Shown here in pieces: positions 26,443-35,951 of a DNA stretch of 64,000 nt (positions are counted from its first letter, which is position 1; each line of letters begins with the position of its first letter). Source of the DNA: Lentimonas sp. CC4 (GTDB lineage: Bacteria; Verrucomicrobiota; Verrucomicrobiia; Opitutales; Coraliomargaritaceae); contig NZ_CACVBO010000001.1 of NCBI RefSeq assembly GCF_902728235.1, positions 1,924,501 through 1,988,500 of the forward strand, read 5' to 3'. Made by a program: the position numbers and the translations under genes. A model generated the notes under the pieces. It was not told where the DNA came from. It searched no databases and worked only from the letters and a program-made list of their open reading frames with translations.

Positions 26443-27405
26443 TTCGCTAGGGAGGGCGGTTTCAGCCACTTTCCAAGTGACAGAGTTCTTTTTGAAGTCC
26501 TTTAAACTGATCCTAAAAACGTGTCTCGCATGTTCTCCGTCTAGCGGATTGGTGAGATCAGTTACTAGTGTTAGAACGTCATCGCCTTTAATTTCAGGAT
26601 CTACAGTCATCTGGAAAAAAGTCACATTTTTCTTTCCTGAAAATCGGCGAGGCATGTGGCGGTATGGATCCTCACCGAGCACAAATCTCATGATCTCTTT
26701 ATTGTGATGGGTCTTAGTATAATTAACCCATTTAATTTGATATGGTAGAGACTCAGGTTGCCATATCAGCACCTCAAAACGGCCTGCATTCTCTCTAACC
26801 TGAATTTTAAGGTCATCTAACTGGTTTTCAAAGTTCCAGTCTGGATCCTCCCTTTCGTCATGTCCTTTAGTAATAAGCCATTTGTGGATGCTCAATGTGG
26901 CGAGGTCGACGGAAACGTAGTCTCCAATTGAATTATAGAATTCAATCGAACTGTCATCTAGCTCAATCCAGCCTGAAGAATAGAAAGTTCTAGGGTCTGT
27001 CGACAGGGTGGAATAATCGCTAGGGCGATTGATGATTTTATCCGTCAACTTGCCAGCTTCTATTGTCGAAAGCTTCTGCTCGGGTGAATACACTTCGATC
27101 GCTGCATCTGTTAAATTTTCGACTTGGTGATTTCCTCTTAAATGCACCAGTTTAGTTCCTCCCTCTATGACCCTGAACCTTGAGAATATCGGTGAGTAAC
27201 CTTCGATCGTAAATCGACTGATCGGCTCTTGAAGTTCGCTCTTACGATACACTTCAATTATTTTTTCATCGTTCAGCTTCTTGATGTCATATCGTTCATG
27301 GGAGCTAGTATCCCAAGATACGGGTCCAGGTATAGTCCAGCAGGCGTTGGCCTTAAGCCCGATTACAATTAGAAGGACTAAGACTGATTTCTGTATGATA
27401 TTCAT
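26434..27405 (-). CDS. Secreted hypothetical protein, A+T-rich
   Basis: 323 residues, unrecognised. The N-terminus MNIIQKSVLVLLIVIGLKANA is a signal peptide. The rest is rich in Asp, Glu, Ser and Tyr with beta-strand-like segments (IEVYRKSELQEPISRFTIEG, FYSSGWIELDDSSIEFYNS, RFEVLIWQPESLPYQIKWV). Base composition and codon use (many AAA, ATT, TTT) are visibly more A+T-rich than neighbours, suggesting transfer. It sits between a uppP tail remnant and the intact uppP gene, as if inserted there. No close family can be named. Confidence 0.65.
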   Translation of the reverse strand: MNIIQKSVLVLLIVIGLKANACWTIPGPVSWDTSSHERYDIKKLNDEKIIEVYRKSELQEPISRFTIEGYSPIFSRFRVIEGGTKLVHLRGNHQVENLTDAAIEVYSPEQKLSTIEAGKLTDKIINRPSDYSTLSTDPRTFYSSGWIELDDSSIEFYNSIGDYVSVDLATLSIHKWLITKGHDEREDPDWNFENQLDDLKIQVRENAGRFEVLIWQPESLPYQIKWVNYTKTHHNKEIMRFVLGEDPYRHMPRRFSGKKNVTFFQMTVDPEIKGDDVLTLVTDLTNPLDGEHARHVFRISLKDFKKNSVTWKVAETALPSEER

Positions 27406-27439
27406 GGTGCGGGGTCTTAAGGTCGGGGTGACTCTGATG

Positions 27440-27464
27440 TGACAGACAGGAATGTCTGTATCAC
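27440..27464. repeat. REP-like palindrome after uppP
   Basis: TGACAGACAGGAATGTCTGTATCAC, ending 4 bp before the uppP stop codon (minus). It matches the copy following exbB near 14685-14709 except for one internal base and the first base. Confidence 0.8.
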
Positions 27465-27468
27465 TTCA

Positions 27469-28485
27469 CTACTTCATCAATGCGAAGATCGCGATGGCCA
27501 GGGCGATACGATACCATGCGAAGAGGGCGAGGCCGTGTTTGCTCAAGTAGCCGACGAGCCATTTGACGGCGAGTGCTGCAGAAATAAATGCGACGATGCA
27601 ACCGACGAGGACGGGGCCGATATTGAGCGCGGCTAGCATTTCAGAACCATCAGTCAGGAACTTATAGGCCGATGCGGCGCTGAGAGTTATTAGGCCTAAT
27701 AAAAAGCTGAACTCGGCTGCGTGCGCGGGTGACAGACCTGCGATGTAGCCGCCGACGATGGTGGCCATGGAACGACTGGTGCCGGGCCACATCGCGAAGC
27801 ATTGAAAAAATCCGATCATGACGGATTTACCAACGGTGAGTTCGCTCAGCCCAGGGCCGTCTTCCGCGGGCACGGCGCCTTTGTTGCCATGGTGGCGCCA
27901 GCGTTCGACGCCGAGCATGACGAAGGCGCCGACGATCAGTGCGCCAGCAACGGCAAAGATGTTATCGCCGAGGAGTGACTCTATTAGGTCATTCAGTAGC
28001 AGACCGATGACTGCGGCTGGTAGGAAAGCGGCGGTGAGGTTGATCGCCAGTTTGAGTCCTTTGCTGTCTTTGCCCAAGCAACCGAGGATTAAAGTGAGGA
28101 TCGTGCGCCAGTAGAGCAGCACGACTGCGACGATGGCACCGGCTTGAATGACGATGACGTAGGCGTAGGCAGCATCACCGATCGTGTAGGCTTGCATGGA
28201 GCCATCGTCAGCCTTGACGAGGATAGGCGCACCGTTCTTGTCCGCCATGGGGGTGTCGCCATCGAGGCCTAGAAGGGCATTGGCGATGATAAGATGCCCA
28301 GTGGATGAGACGGGGAGATATTCCGTCAACCCCTCGACCAGGCCTAGAATGACGGCGTCCGTGTAGCTTAAGCCCTCTGAGACAGGGCTGTGGTCTTGCT
28401 CGCTTATGGTTTCGGTCGTTGCTGCGTAGCTCAGCGAAGTGGCAAGTAGAGAGATGGCTAGTGTGATGACCCCAATCAATTTCAT
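27469..28485 (-). CDS. uppP: Undecaprenyl-diphosphatase UppP/BacA
   Basis: 338 residues, longer than the usual 270 because of an N-terminal signal-like extension (LIGVITLAISLLATSLSYAA) and an acidic linker. Motif 1 EGLTEYLPVSSTGHL is at residues 51-65; motif 2 PGTSRSMATIVGG is near residue 235. About eight membrane helices. The enzyme dephosphorylates undecaprenyl diphosphate at the outer face of the inner membrane, recycling the lipid carrier of peptidoglycan synthesis; its overexpression gives bacitracin resistance. The insert between the first helices (GDTPMADKNGAPILVKADDG) is also longer than usual. Divergent from trpD. Confidence 0.95.
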   Translation of the reverse strand: MKLIGVITLAISLLATSLSYAATTETISEQDHSPVSEGLSYTDAVILGLVEGLTEYLPVSSTGHLIIANALLGLDGDTPMADKNGAPILVKADDGSMQAYTIGDAAYAYVIVIQAGAIVAVVLLYWRTILTLILGCLGKDSKGLKLAINLTAAFLPAAVIGLLLNDLIESLLGDNIFAVAGALIVGAFVMLGVERWRHHGNKGAVPAEDGPGLSELTVGKSVMIGFFQCFAMWPGTSRSMATIVGGYIAGLSPAHAAEFSFLLGLITLSAASAYKFLTDGSEMLAALNIGPVLVGCIVAFISAALAVKWLVGYLSKHGLALFAWYRIALAIAIFALMK

Positions 28486-28618
28486 AAGGAGAAAGCTAGT
28501 GCTATTCGGTGTGGAGGGAAAGCGGAAAACTGGATTTCTAGTGCTTCTAATTTATGTATGATAGGGTTTTTGCTTGAGATTGGACGGGGATGCCTTTGCT
28601 TTCGGAGCCATACTTCAA

Positions 28619-29677
28619 ATGCAAGCACTCGAACCACTTACAGAGATTCTATTAACTGGCGCTGACCTGGAGGCAGATCAGGCGACTGTCGTGGCGGAAC
28701 TTTTGATCCGTTCAGATGTTTCAGCATCATCAAAGCGAGATTGTTTGCTGGCGTTAGCACGCAAGGGCGAGACGGCGACTGAGGTGGCTGCCTTTGCACA
28801 TGCCTTTCGTGAGCATGCGCTGAATCCAGGGGTCGAGGAATGGGCGAGTCGCGCGATCGATGTGTGTGGCACGGGTGGTGATGGCTCGGGCACCTTTAAT
28901 ATTTCAACGGCGGTTTCCTTCGTCGTGGCAGCAGCAGGCGTTCCGGTTTTCAAGCACGGGAATCGCTCAATCACTTCGAAGTGTGGCAGTGCGGATTTAC
29001 TGGAGGCACTCGGTATTCGCCTGGATGCGCCGCATGATATGCTGCGTCAGTCACTACGTGAGTTGAATTTTGGTTTCTTTTTTGCGCCAGCGTATCATCC
29101 CGCGTTTAAGGAGATCATGCCAGTGCGGCGTGCCTTAGCGGAAGAGGGCCAGCGCACTATTTTTAACCTGCTCGGCCCATTGATTAATCCTGGGCGTCCT
29201 GCTTTTCAACTGTTGGGAGTATTCTCGCAGGCGTGGGTGCAACCGTTGGCCGATGCGCTGGGTGAGCTCGGTCTGTCGGGCGGGTTAGTTGCGCATGGTC
29301 GACCTCAACCAGGGAGCGCGTTGGATGAGTTGAGCTGTGCGGGAGAGAATTTTGTAGCAGGGTTTGGCGCACGGGCGTCGGTGCCAAAGACTTTGAACGT
29401 CGCAGATGCTGGGCTGAGCGCATGTGAATTTTCAGAACTGAGTGGTGGCGATGTGGCTGAAAATTTAGCGACAATGCATGCCTTGCTCAGTGGCGCAGAG
29501 GATGCGGTGCCTGCAGGCTTGCGAGACAGTGTCTTGTTGAACGCGGGCGTGGCGCTATGGATCGCAGGTGCGGCACCAGATATGGCTGGCGGAGTTACGA
29601 AAGCGCGTGAAACGCTGACGAGTGGTGCGGTAGCGCAATGGCTGCAACGTGTGCATACATTTTATCAACAGGGCTAG
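28619..29677 (+). CDS. trpD: Anthranilate phosphoribosyltransferase
   Basis: About 352 residues from ATG 28619; a TTG at 28574 is in frame but weaker. The PRPP-binding GTGGDGSGTFN is at residues 84-94, with FKHGNRSITSKCGSADLLE following and VRRALAEEGQRTIFNLLGPL near 170. Catalyses transfer of phosphoribose to anthranilate, the second step of tryptophan synthesis. No other trp genes are near. It begins an apparent co-directional run trpD-glmM-TPR with gaps of 17 and 39 bp. TrpD2-type paralogues exist, but the complete motif set favours true TrpD. Confidence 0.9.
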   Translation: MQALEPLTEILLTGADLEADQATVVAELLIRSDVSASSKRDCLLALARKGETATEVAAFAHAFREHALNPGVEEWASRAIDVCGTGGDGSGTFNISTAVSFVVAAAGVPVFKHGNRSITSKCGSADLLEALGIRLDAPHDMLRQSLRELNFGFFFAPAYHPAFKEIMPVRRALAEEGQRTIFNLLGPLINPGRPAFQLLGVFSQAWVQPLADALGELGLSGGLVAHGRPQPGSALDELSCAGENFVAGFGARASVPKTLNVADAGLSACEFSELSGGDVAENLATMHALLSGAEDAVPAGLRDSVLLNAGVALWIAGAAPDMAGGVTKARETLTSGAVAQWLQRVHTFYQQG

Positions 29678-29694
29678 TTTTTTAAGATTCTATT

Positions 29695-31047
29695 ATGGGT
29701 AAATATTTTGGCACAGACGGAATTCGTGGCCCAGTGGGCGGCGATTTAATCAATGCGGATGCCGCGTATCGTTTGGGTTCCGCGATGGGGCGCTATTTGA
29801 AGGCGCGCAAGCCTGAGTTACCTTTAAACGCAGTGATCGGTCGAGATACTCGTGCGAGTGGTCCTGAACTGGCGGATGCATTGATCCGAGGGCTCAATCA
29901 GCATGAGGTGTATGTGCACGATCTAGGCGTGGTTCCGACGCCATCAATTGCGCAGTCTTTACTCGAGCAACAGGCGGATCTCGGTATTGCGGTGACGGCA
30001 TCGCACAACCCAGCTTCGGATAATGGCATCAAATTATTCGACAGTCGCGGTCATAAATATGACGCCGTCGAAGAGGCGCAGATTGAAGCCTTGATGGATG
30101 CTGAGCCTCCTGCTCCTGCAGGTTTACCGAAGGTAAAGTCCTATCGATTGGATGCGGCGGCGTTTTATGTGAATTATGTTCGTTCCTTGATGGACCAGAA
30201 CTGCTTGTCGGGCTGGAAGATTGTGTTGGATTTGGCGAATGGTGCGACCAGTGAGACGACGCCAGCTGCCTTTAAGCGTTGGGGTGCGGAACTCATTCTG
30301 ATTGGCAATCAGCCAGATGGTGAAAATATTAATCAAGGTGTGGGCAGTGAGCACCCGGAGTTGCTAGGTGAAGCTGTGGTCAAGCACGGTGCGAACTTGG
30401 GCATTGCGCACGATGGTGATGGTGATCGCGTGGTTGTCTGTGATGAGACGGGCGTTGCCGTGGATGGCGACATCCTGCTAGGGCTGTTTGGGCTGTATGC
30501 ATTACGCTCTGGGGCGCTTGGAAACAATACCTTGGTCGCCACAGTGCAAAGTAACCTAGGCCTCGACTTGGCGATGCGTGAGGCCGGCGGGCGCGTCGAG
30601 CGGACGGATATCGGTGACCGTAATGTGGCGCGAGTGATGCGTGAAATCGGCTCGAATATTGGAGGTGAATCGTCCGGTCATATTATTTTTTCGGACTTTG
30701 CGACCACTGGTGACGGCCTGTTAGCTGCCGTAAAGTTGATCGGTGTCATGTGCCACGCAAAGAAGCCACTGTCTGAACTTCGACAGGAAATTCGTTTATT
30801 TCCCCAAGGCACATTGAATTTAAAAGTCGCTGAAAAGAAGCCTTTGGACACGCTCGATACGCTAAATAAAGCAATTGCTGCGGTTGAAAAGGACTTCGGT
30901 GAGGATGGTCGTGTGTTGGTTCGCTACTCCGGAACGGAGCCTAAGCTTCGCTTGTTGGTGGAAGGAAAGGACGAAAAGCGTGTCTCAAATGCATTAAAAG
31001 ACTTGGAAAAGGCGGCATGTTCGGATTTGGATGTAATAGCGCATTGA
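29695..31047 (+). CDS. glmM: Phosphoglucosamine mutase
   Basis: 450 residues, standard length. Converts glucosamine-6-phosphate to glucosamine-1-phosphate for UDP-GlcNAc, feeding peptidoglycan and LPS. Four domain marks are present: substrate loop KYFGTDGIRG, phosphoserine loop TASHNP (Ser103), metal loop DGDGDR near residue 241, sugar loop GGESSGH near 323, and phosphate-binding RYSGTEPKLR near 411. The start ATG 29695 is 17 bp after trpD. Confidence 0.97.
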   Translation: MGKYFGTDGIRGPVGGDLINADAAYRLGSAMGRYLKARKPELPLNAVIGRDTRASGPELADALIRGLNQHEVYVHDLGVVPTPSIAQSLLEQQADLGIAVTASHNPASDNGIKLFDSRGHKYDAVEEAQIEALMDAEPPAPAGLPKVKSYRLDAAAFYVNYVRSLMDQNCLSGWKIVLDLANGATSETTPAAFKRWGAELILIGNQPDGENINQGVGSEHPELLGEAVVKHGANLGIAHDGDGDRVVVCDETGVAVDGDILLGLFGLYALRSGALGNNTLVATVQSNLGLDLAMREAGGRVERTDIGDRNVARVMREIGSNIGGESSGHIIFSDFATTGDGLLAAVKLIGVMCHAKKPLSELRQEIRLFPQGTLNLKVAEKKPLDTLDTLNKAIAAVEKDFGEDGRVLVRYSGTEPKLRLLVEGKDEKRVSNALKDLEKAACSDLDVIAH

Positions 31048-31086
31048 TCGCCCCTGATCGACGCGTATGTTTTAAAGTTTAAGATT

Positions 31087-32490
31087 ATGGAAGAAGTTGC
31101 TCTCAAGGATCTCGATCCCCGTCTCCAGAAGCAGATTGAAAACGCCCGTAAGGCTGTGGATAAAAATCCGTCTTACGCCGTCGATATCATGTCAAACATT
31201 GTAGCCCGTCATCCAGAATGTCTGGATGCACGTAAAATCCTTCGCCAAGCGCAGCAGCGGGCGAACGGAGGTAAGTCCAAGGGCTTTGGAGGGTTTCTCT
31301 CAAAAGTAACCAGCATCCCGTTCTCCATGGGGAGCGATGCTAAGATCAAAAAGGATCCTGTCGCTGCGATGGCTTCGGCAGAGCAGATGCTCAATGCAAA
31401 CCCTTCCAATGTGAAGGCGCATCAGGTGATCGGCAGTGCTGCCGAAGCGCTAGAATTGTTTGAGACTGCAGCGTTTGTGTATGATGAGGTTCGCAAGATT
31501 GAGCCAAAGAATGCCGAGAACGTTAAGGCACTGATGTCTGCCTATATCAAAATTGGTAAGAGCGAGGAGGCGATTCGTATCGGTGATGCCGCCTATCACG
31601 AGCATCCTGCGGATGACGAAATTCAAGGCTTGATTAAGAAGGCTTCGGTTGAGCAGTCCATTAATAAGGGTAAGTGGGAAGAGGACGAAAGCTTCCGTGA
31701 TAAGCTTAAGGACGAAGAAGAATCGCAGAAGTTGGAGCAGGCTGGTCGTGCAAAGACAGGTGATGCTGGGCTGCGTGCGATGATCGAGGATGCCAAGGCC
31801 GCGGTCGAAGAGGAGCCTGGTAATATTAATTACTATCGGGATATTTCCAATAATTACCGTAAGCTCGGCGAGTTGGACAACGCACTGGAGTGGATTGGTA
31901 AGGCGCGTCAACTCGAAGCGGGTAGTGCCGATGTGAATCTAGAGCGCCTCGAAGGCACATTGAAGCGTGAGAAAATGGCAGCTGGAATCATCGCGAAGGA
32001 AGAAGCGCTTGAAGCGAATCCTGAGAGCGCTGAACTCAAAGCCGAGTTGGAGGCGCTTCGCCACGACGAACGCGTCTTCCGTCTCACTCAAGCTGAGGAT
32101 CTTGTCCAACGCTATCCGAATGAATTTAGCTACCGCTACGAACTCGGCGAACTTTACCACGCTGAAGGCGAGACTGATAAGGCGATTAAGGAGCTTCAGC
32201 TCGCGCAGCGTAGCCCGAAGGTGCGTATCAATGCACTGATCCTTCTTGGTAAGGCCTATAAGGTGAAGGGCTTTGCTGACCTTGCCGCCGAGCAGCTGAC
32301 TCTTGCGAAATCTGAAATTCCGGGTGTCACAGACCAGAAGAAGGATGTGCTTTACGAACTCGGTTCTTGCTACGAAGAGCAGGGCGACATGGAGAAAGCG
32401 ATGGTTGAGTTTAAGGCACTGTATGGTGCTGATATCAGCTACCGCGACGTATCTCAGAAGATCGACGATTTCTACTCGAAGAAATCATAA
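31087..32490 (+). CDS. Cytoplasmic TPR-repeat protein
   Basis: 467 residues, no signal peptide. The N-terminal 60 residues form helices (LQKQIENARKAVDKNPSYA) followed by a Gly/Lys-rich linker (GGKSKGFGGFLSKV). The body is TPR repeats: VKALMSAYIKIGKSEEAIRI, YYRDISNNYRKLGELDNALE, FSYRYELGELYHAEGETDKA, VLYELGSCYEEQGDMEKAMV. Charged composition with high Lys and Glu. Probably a scaffold; partners are unknown. Last gene of the trpD-glmM-TPR run, followed by a terminator. Confidence 0.85.
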   Translation: MEEVALKDLDPRLQKQIENARKAVDKNPSYAVDIMSNIVARHPECLDARKILRQAQQRANGGKSKGFGGFLSKVTSIPFSMGSDAKIKKDPVAAMASAEQMLNANPSNVKAHQVIGSAAEALELFETAAFVYDEVRKIEPKNAENVKALMSAYIKIGKSEEAIRIGDAAYHEHPADDEIQGLIKKASVEQSINKGKWEEDESFRDKLKDEEESQKLEQAGRAKTGDAGLRAMIEDAKAAVEEEPGNINYYRDISNNYRKLGELDNALEWIGKARQLEAGSADVNLERLEGTLKREKMAAGIIAKEEALEANPESAELKAELEALRHDERVFRLTQAEDLVQRYPNEFSYRYELGELYHAEGETDKAIKELQLAQRSPKVRINALILLGKAYKVKGFADLAAEQLTLAKSEIPGVTDQKKDVLYELGSCYEEQGDMEKAMVEFKALYGADISYRDVSQKIDDFYSKKS

Positions 32491-32519
32491 GCCTGATTTT
32501 TCGAACAGATTTACACAAC

Positions 32520-32551
32520 AATGGCGCGGGCTTTCACCCGCGCCATTTTTT
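32520..32551. terminator. Bidirectional terminator
   Basis: Stem AATGGCGCGGG / CCCGCGCCATT with a six-base loop and a T run, between the convergent TPR gene and rsmB. It can serve the plus-strand gene well; the minus-strand side has fewer Ts. Confidence 0.85.
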
Positions 32552-32575
32552 GTGTCTGCTGATATCGGAGGATGG

Positions 32576-33868
32576 TTACAGCTCGGCGACGAGTAGAAAT
32601 GCCCCCGCTCCATCGTGGCCGGTTTCCCATGGCAGGCTGATTGCGCTGTCTTTTAGGGCAAAGCGTTCGCCTGCTTCGCTCTTTAAGAAGGCGTCGACGA
32701 CTTCTTGATTTTCATCGGCTTCAATACTGCAGGTGCTGTAAACCAATCGACCACCCGGCTTCACGCAATGTGAGGCGGCTTCGAGTAATTGCTTTTGCAG
32801 GTAGGCGCAGTTACTTACGTCGCGCCCGCGCAGGCGCCACTTGACGTCGGTTCGGCGCTGAATGACTCCAGTGTTGGAGCATGGCGCATCGAGCATCACG
32901 GCGTCATATTGTGTTGGGAGTCCTTGTTCTTCGAATGCTTCATCGCTGAGTTCCAGCAAGTCGCCTTCGAGAATCGTGCATTCTAGGTGCTCGGTCGCCA
33001 GGCTCTTCAAGTTTTGGCTCAGGCGGGCGATGCGGTTGCCTGGTAGGTCGAGTGCCACGATGTGGCCTTCGAGCTCCATTAAATGAGCCATGTCGTAGGC
33101 TTTACCGCCAGGAGCAGCGCAGAGATCGAGCACGTCGTCGCCCTTTTTGGGTGCGAGCAAGCCTGGGGCGAGTCGAGTCGATGGATCTTTGATATAGGCG
33201 TTTCCTTTATTCAGGAGCGGGCGCAGGTCATCCTTCCATGAGGCGCCAGCTACTTTGTAGAAATGCTCCCATTCGGTCTTTTCGAGACCATTGGGGATTT
33301 CGGACGGAGTTTCGTAGAGTTTAATATAGGTGGCGGGGACGCGCTGGTTCCATTCCATCAATTTAATGGTGGTTGGAGGGCCGAACTCTTTGTTCCAGCG
33401 TTTAAATAGCCATTTAGGGTGACTGAAATGTGCGTCAGGGCGATTGCTTGGATGTGTCGCGCCAAGTGCTTCTGGTAATTTACGAAGCACCGCATTTAGC
33501 AATCCGGTCTCGGATGCGGCCGCCAAAGCCTTGCTGCGTTCCACTGCATGGTGCACGATTTGAGGGTGTTTTTCTTCGGGGCTGGACAACATTTCGTAGC
33601 CAGCGACGAGGAAAATGGCCTCGATCATCGCACGCGGTTTTTGTCGGAGCATTGGCTGTAGTGCATGCTGGACTCGGTGTCCGTGCCGCAGTGCGCCTAG
33701 GAATAGAGACTGGCAGCTGGATCTGCGGTCGCCCGAGAAATCTTCAGGTAGTCGCTCTAAAAGCTGATCCGCCTTGAGGTTTTCCGTCAGGTAACTCTCC
33801 GTTAGTGTGATGGCGCCATCCCACCCTGTAGCGGTGGCTGTAGATAAATTGAACTTAATACTTCTCAT
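32576..33868 (-). CDS. rsmB: rRNA cytosine-C5 methyltransferase, RsmB/NOL1 family
   Basis: 430 residues. An N-terminal NusB-like helical domain (SCQSLFLGALRHGHRVQHAL; AIFLVAGYEML) precedes the SAM-dependent methyltransferase. SAM motif LDLCAAPGGKAYDMAHLM is near residue 250, the PC motif LDAPCSNTGV near 330 and the catalytic-Cys motif YSTCSIEADEN near 390. RsmB methylates C967 of 16S rRNA in E. coli; other NOL1/NOP2 family members modify other cytosines, but the NusB-like domain supports RsmB. Divergent from greA with 61 bp between starts. Confidence 0.92.
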   Translation of the reverse strand: MRSIKFNLSTATATGWDGAITLTESYLTENLKADQLLERLPEDFSGDRRSSCQSLFLGALRHGHRVQHALQPMLRQKPRAMIEAIFLVAGYEMLSSPEEKHPQIVHHAVERSKALAAASETGLLNAVLRKLPEALGATHPSNRPDAHFSHPKWLFKRWNKEFGPPTTIKLMEWNQRVPATYIKLYETPSEIPNGLEKTEWEHFYKVAGASWKDDLRPLLNKGNAYIKDPSTRLAPGLLAPKKGDDVLDLCAAPGGKAYDMAHLMELEGHIVALDLPGNRIARLSQNLKSLATEHLECTILEGDLLELSDEAFEEQGLPTQYDAVMLDAPCSNTGVIQRRTDVKWRLRGRDVSNCAYLQKQLLEAASHCVKPGGRLVYSTCSIEADENQEVVDAFLKSEAGERFALKDSAISLPWETGHDGAGAFLLVAEL

Positions 33869-33929
33869 TGGTATAAAAACTGTGCATATTTCATCGTTTA
33901 CGACTTAAGAACAGCATTCGCAATCTATT

Positions 33930-35789
33930 ATGAACAAAGAGGCAATAGACGCTCTCATTGAAAAAAATCCAAAGCTAGTTTCCGCACGCGCGAAACTTGA
34001 AGCCATGGCTCCAGGTAATTACTGCCTGCATCGCAGCTGGGGCTTCGGCAAAATCGTGGATTATGATCCCGCTCAGGCGAAAATCATCATCGATTTTGAA
34101 GAAGGTAAAAAAGGTCATGCCATGGCGCCCGCATTCTGTGTGGACAAATTGGACGTGCTTAAGCCGAACGATATTTTGGTTCGTTCCCGCATCGAAGCTG
34201 ATGTGATCGATGAAATGATCAAAAAGGCTCCGGGTGATTTGATGTGTGAAATTATCGCAGCTGCGGACGGTCAGGCGATGACAACTGCTGAGATCGAGCG
34301 CGTGTTGTCACGTGTGATCGGTCCGATCAAATACAAGAAGTGGTGGACTGCTACCAAGAAGGTATTGGTTAAGGATCCACGCATCGGTGTGCCGATCAAG
34401 AAGTCTGATCCATACATTTTCCGCGACGAGCCAGTGAAGCCTGAGCAAGAAATTCTTGAGCAGTTTCATGCGACTAAAAACTCAAAGCAAAAGATCCTTC
34501 TCGGTGAGAAGCTTTATGCGCTGTCTGAAAATATTTCAGTCGTTCGAGACGAGATGCCACAGATTCTCGATGAATTGACTGAGGCGATTAAGAATGCGAA
34601 GAGCCTGAGCCAAGCAGACCGTTTGCATGGTGTGTGGGTGCGTAATAATCTCGCCCGCGATCTTCACGAAGATGTTGAGGCGCTTGAGCCGTCATCCGCA
34701 TCGATCCTTGATGCCACGAATGACTACTCGGAACTCGCAGCTGAGCTGCCTGCGCTCTACTTTAAGCGTTACCTGGATCTGATCCGCCGCACGTATCCTG
34801 ATAAGTGGCAGCAGATGGTTGAAGACTTGCTCCGTAATTCGAGCGGTAAATTCACCACTGAATGTATCAACTTCATGTCCGAACAGGAGCAACAGGAGCG
34901 TATCAGCTACTGCCTGGATCGTTGGCTCAACGAGCAAACCATCAAAGGACCGCTACTCTTCTGGGTGGTTAAGAATCGTAACTCGAAGAAGTATGCGCCG
35001 ATTATTAATCCGTTGGTCACACCGCGCCTTCTCGCTGCGATGTTCTACGCGATTGACTACGAATCCTTGCAGAATGCGAGCACTCGCCGCATCCCATTGG
35101 GTGATCTTCTGAGTGATGATGTCGAGTTGATCCCTGACTTGCTTGCAGATGCGAATGTTGAGACTGCTCGTGACCTCGCGCAGACGCTGTTGCTCAATCA
35201 AGGATTTGAAGAGTTGACCAAAAAGTCACTCCTCGCACGTTTCATTAAGAAGTTCCCAACCGTTCAGAGCCTGTTGGCTGGTGAGTCGGCTGATACTTCT
35301 GAGGACGATGCATTGATCGTATCTCAAGAGAGCTTCAATGAGGCGAAGGCTGAATACGAAGATCTAATTGCGACGAAGATTCCTGAGAATAAGCAAGCAA
35401 TCGTGACTGCACGTGAGCATGGTGACTTGAAGGAAAATTCCGAATACAAGATGGCTCGTCAGGATCAGGACATCCTCCTGTCTCGTAAGAATGAGTTGGA
35501 AGTCGACCTCTCTCGCGCTCGTATCACGGACTTCACTGAAGCAACTACAGAGAATGTCGGTATCGGCTGTATCGTAGAGTTGAAGGAAGCTTCCACTGGT
35601 AAGCAGCATAAGTATGCGATTCTTGGCGCGTGGGATAGTGATCCTGAAAACGACATCCTCTCTTACAAGACACCGCTTGCTCAGCAATTGCTCGGTAAGG
35701 AGAAGGGTGCGACTGCTGCCACTAAGATCGGTGGTAACGAAGAAGAGTGGACGATCCTTAGTATCGCTCGCTGGCTCGACAAGAAATAG
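33930..35789 (+). CDS. greA: Long-form transcription elongation factor GreA
   Basis: 619 residues against about 158 for canonical GreA. The C-terminal 165 residues are GreA: the coiled-coil finger (KIPENKQAIVTAREHGDL) with the acidic tip GDLKENSEYKMARQ retaining the Asp and Glu that help polymerase cleave backtracked RNA, then the FKBP-like domain (IGCIVELKEAS to IARWLDKK). The N-terminal 440 residues have no named domain; they begin with a beta-rich part (HRSWGFGKIVDYDPAQAKII) and continue as helices. Extended GreA is also known in Chlamydiae, so this looks like a PVC feature. Followed by a terminator. Confidence 0.9.
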   Translation: MNKEAIDALIEKNPKLVSARAKLEAMAPGNYCLHRSWGFGKIVDYDPAQAKIIIDFEEGKKGHAMAPAFCVDKLDVLKPNDILVRSRIEADVIDEMIKKAPGDLMCEIIAAADGQAMTTAEIERVLSRVIGPIKYKKWWTATKKVLVKDPRIGVPIKKSDPYIFRDEPVKPEQEILEQFHATKNSKQKILLGEKLYALSENISVVRDEMPQILDELTEAIKNAKSLSQADRLHGVWVRNNLARDLHEDVEALEPSSASILDATNDYSELAAELPALYFKRYLDLIRRTYPDKWQQMVEDLLRNSSGKFTTECINFMSEQEQQERISYCLDRWLNEQTIKGPLLFWVVKNRNSKKYAPIINPLVTPRLLAAMFYAIDYESLQNASTRRIPLGDLLSDDVELIPDLLADANVETARDLAQTLLLNQGFEELTKKSLLARFIKKFPTVQSLLAGESADTSEDDALIVSQESFNEAKAEYEDLIATKIPENKQAIVTAREHGDLKENSEYKMARQDQDILLSRKNELEVDLSRARITDFTEATTENVGIGCIVELKEASTGKQHKYAILGAWDSDPENDILSYKTPLAQQLLGKEKGATAATKIGGNEEEWTILSIARWLDKK

Positions 35790-35810
35790 GTCGAATTTAC
35801 CGTTTTATAC

Positions 35811-35840
35811 AAAAGCGCCTTCTCCGGGGGGCGCTTTTTT
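35811..35840 (+). terminator. Terminator after greA
   Basis: Stem AAAAGCGCC / GGCGCTTTT with a 10-base loop, then a T run, 22 bp after the greA stop codon. Confidence 0.85.
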
Positions 35841-35951
35841 GTTTATTAATATCAGAATACACGTTTCTTTTATACTTCACTTGCAAAGGTGAGGCACCGC
35901 ATAACTCTAACGAGTCCTTCGTTTCTACCCCCATTTTAATCCTATTTATCC

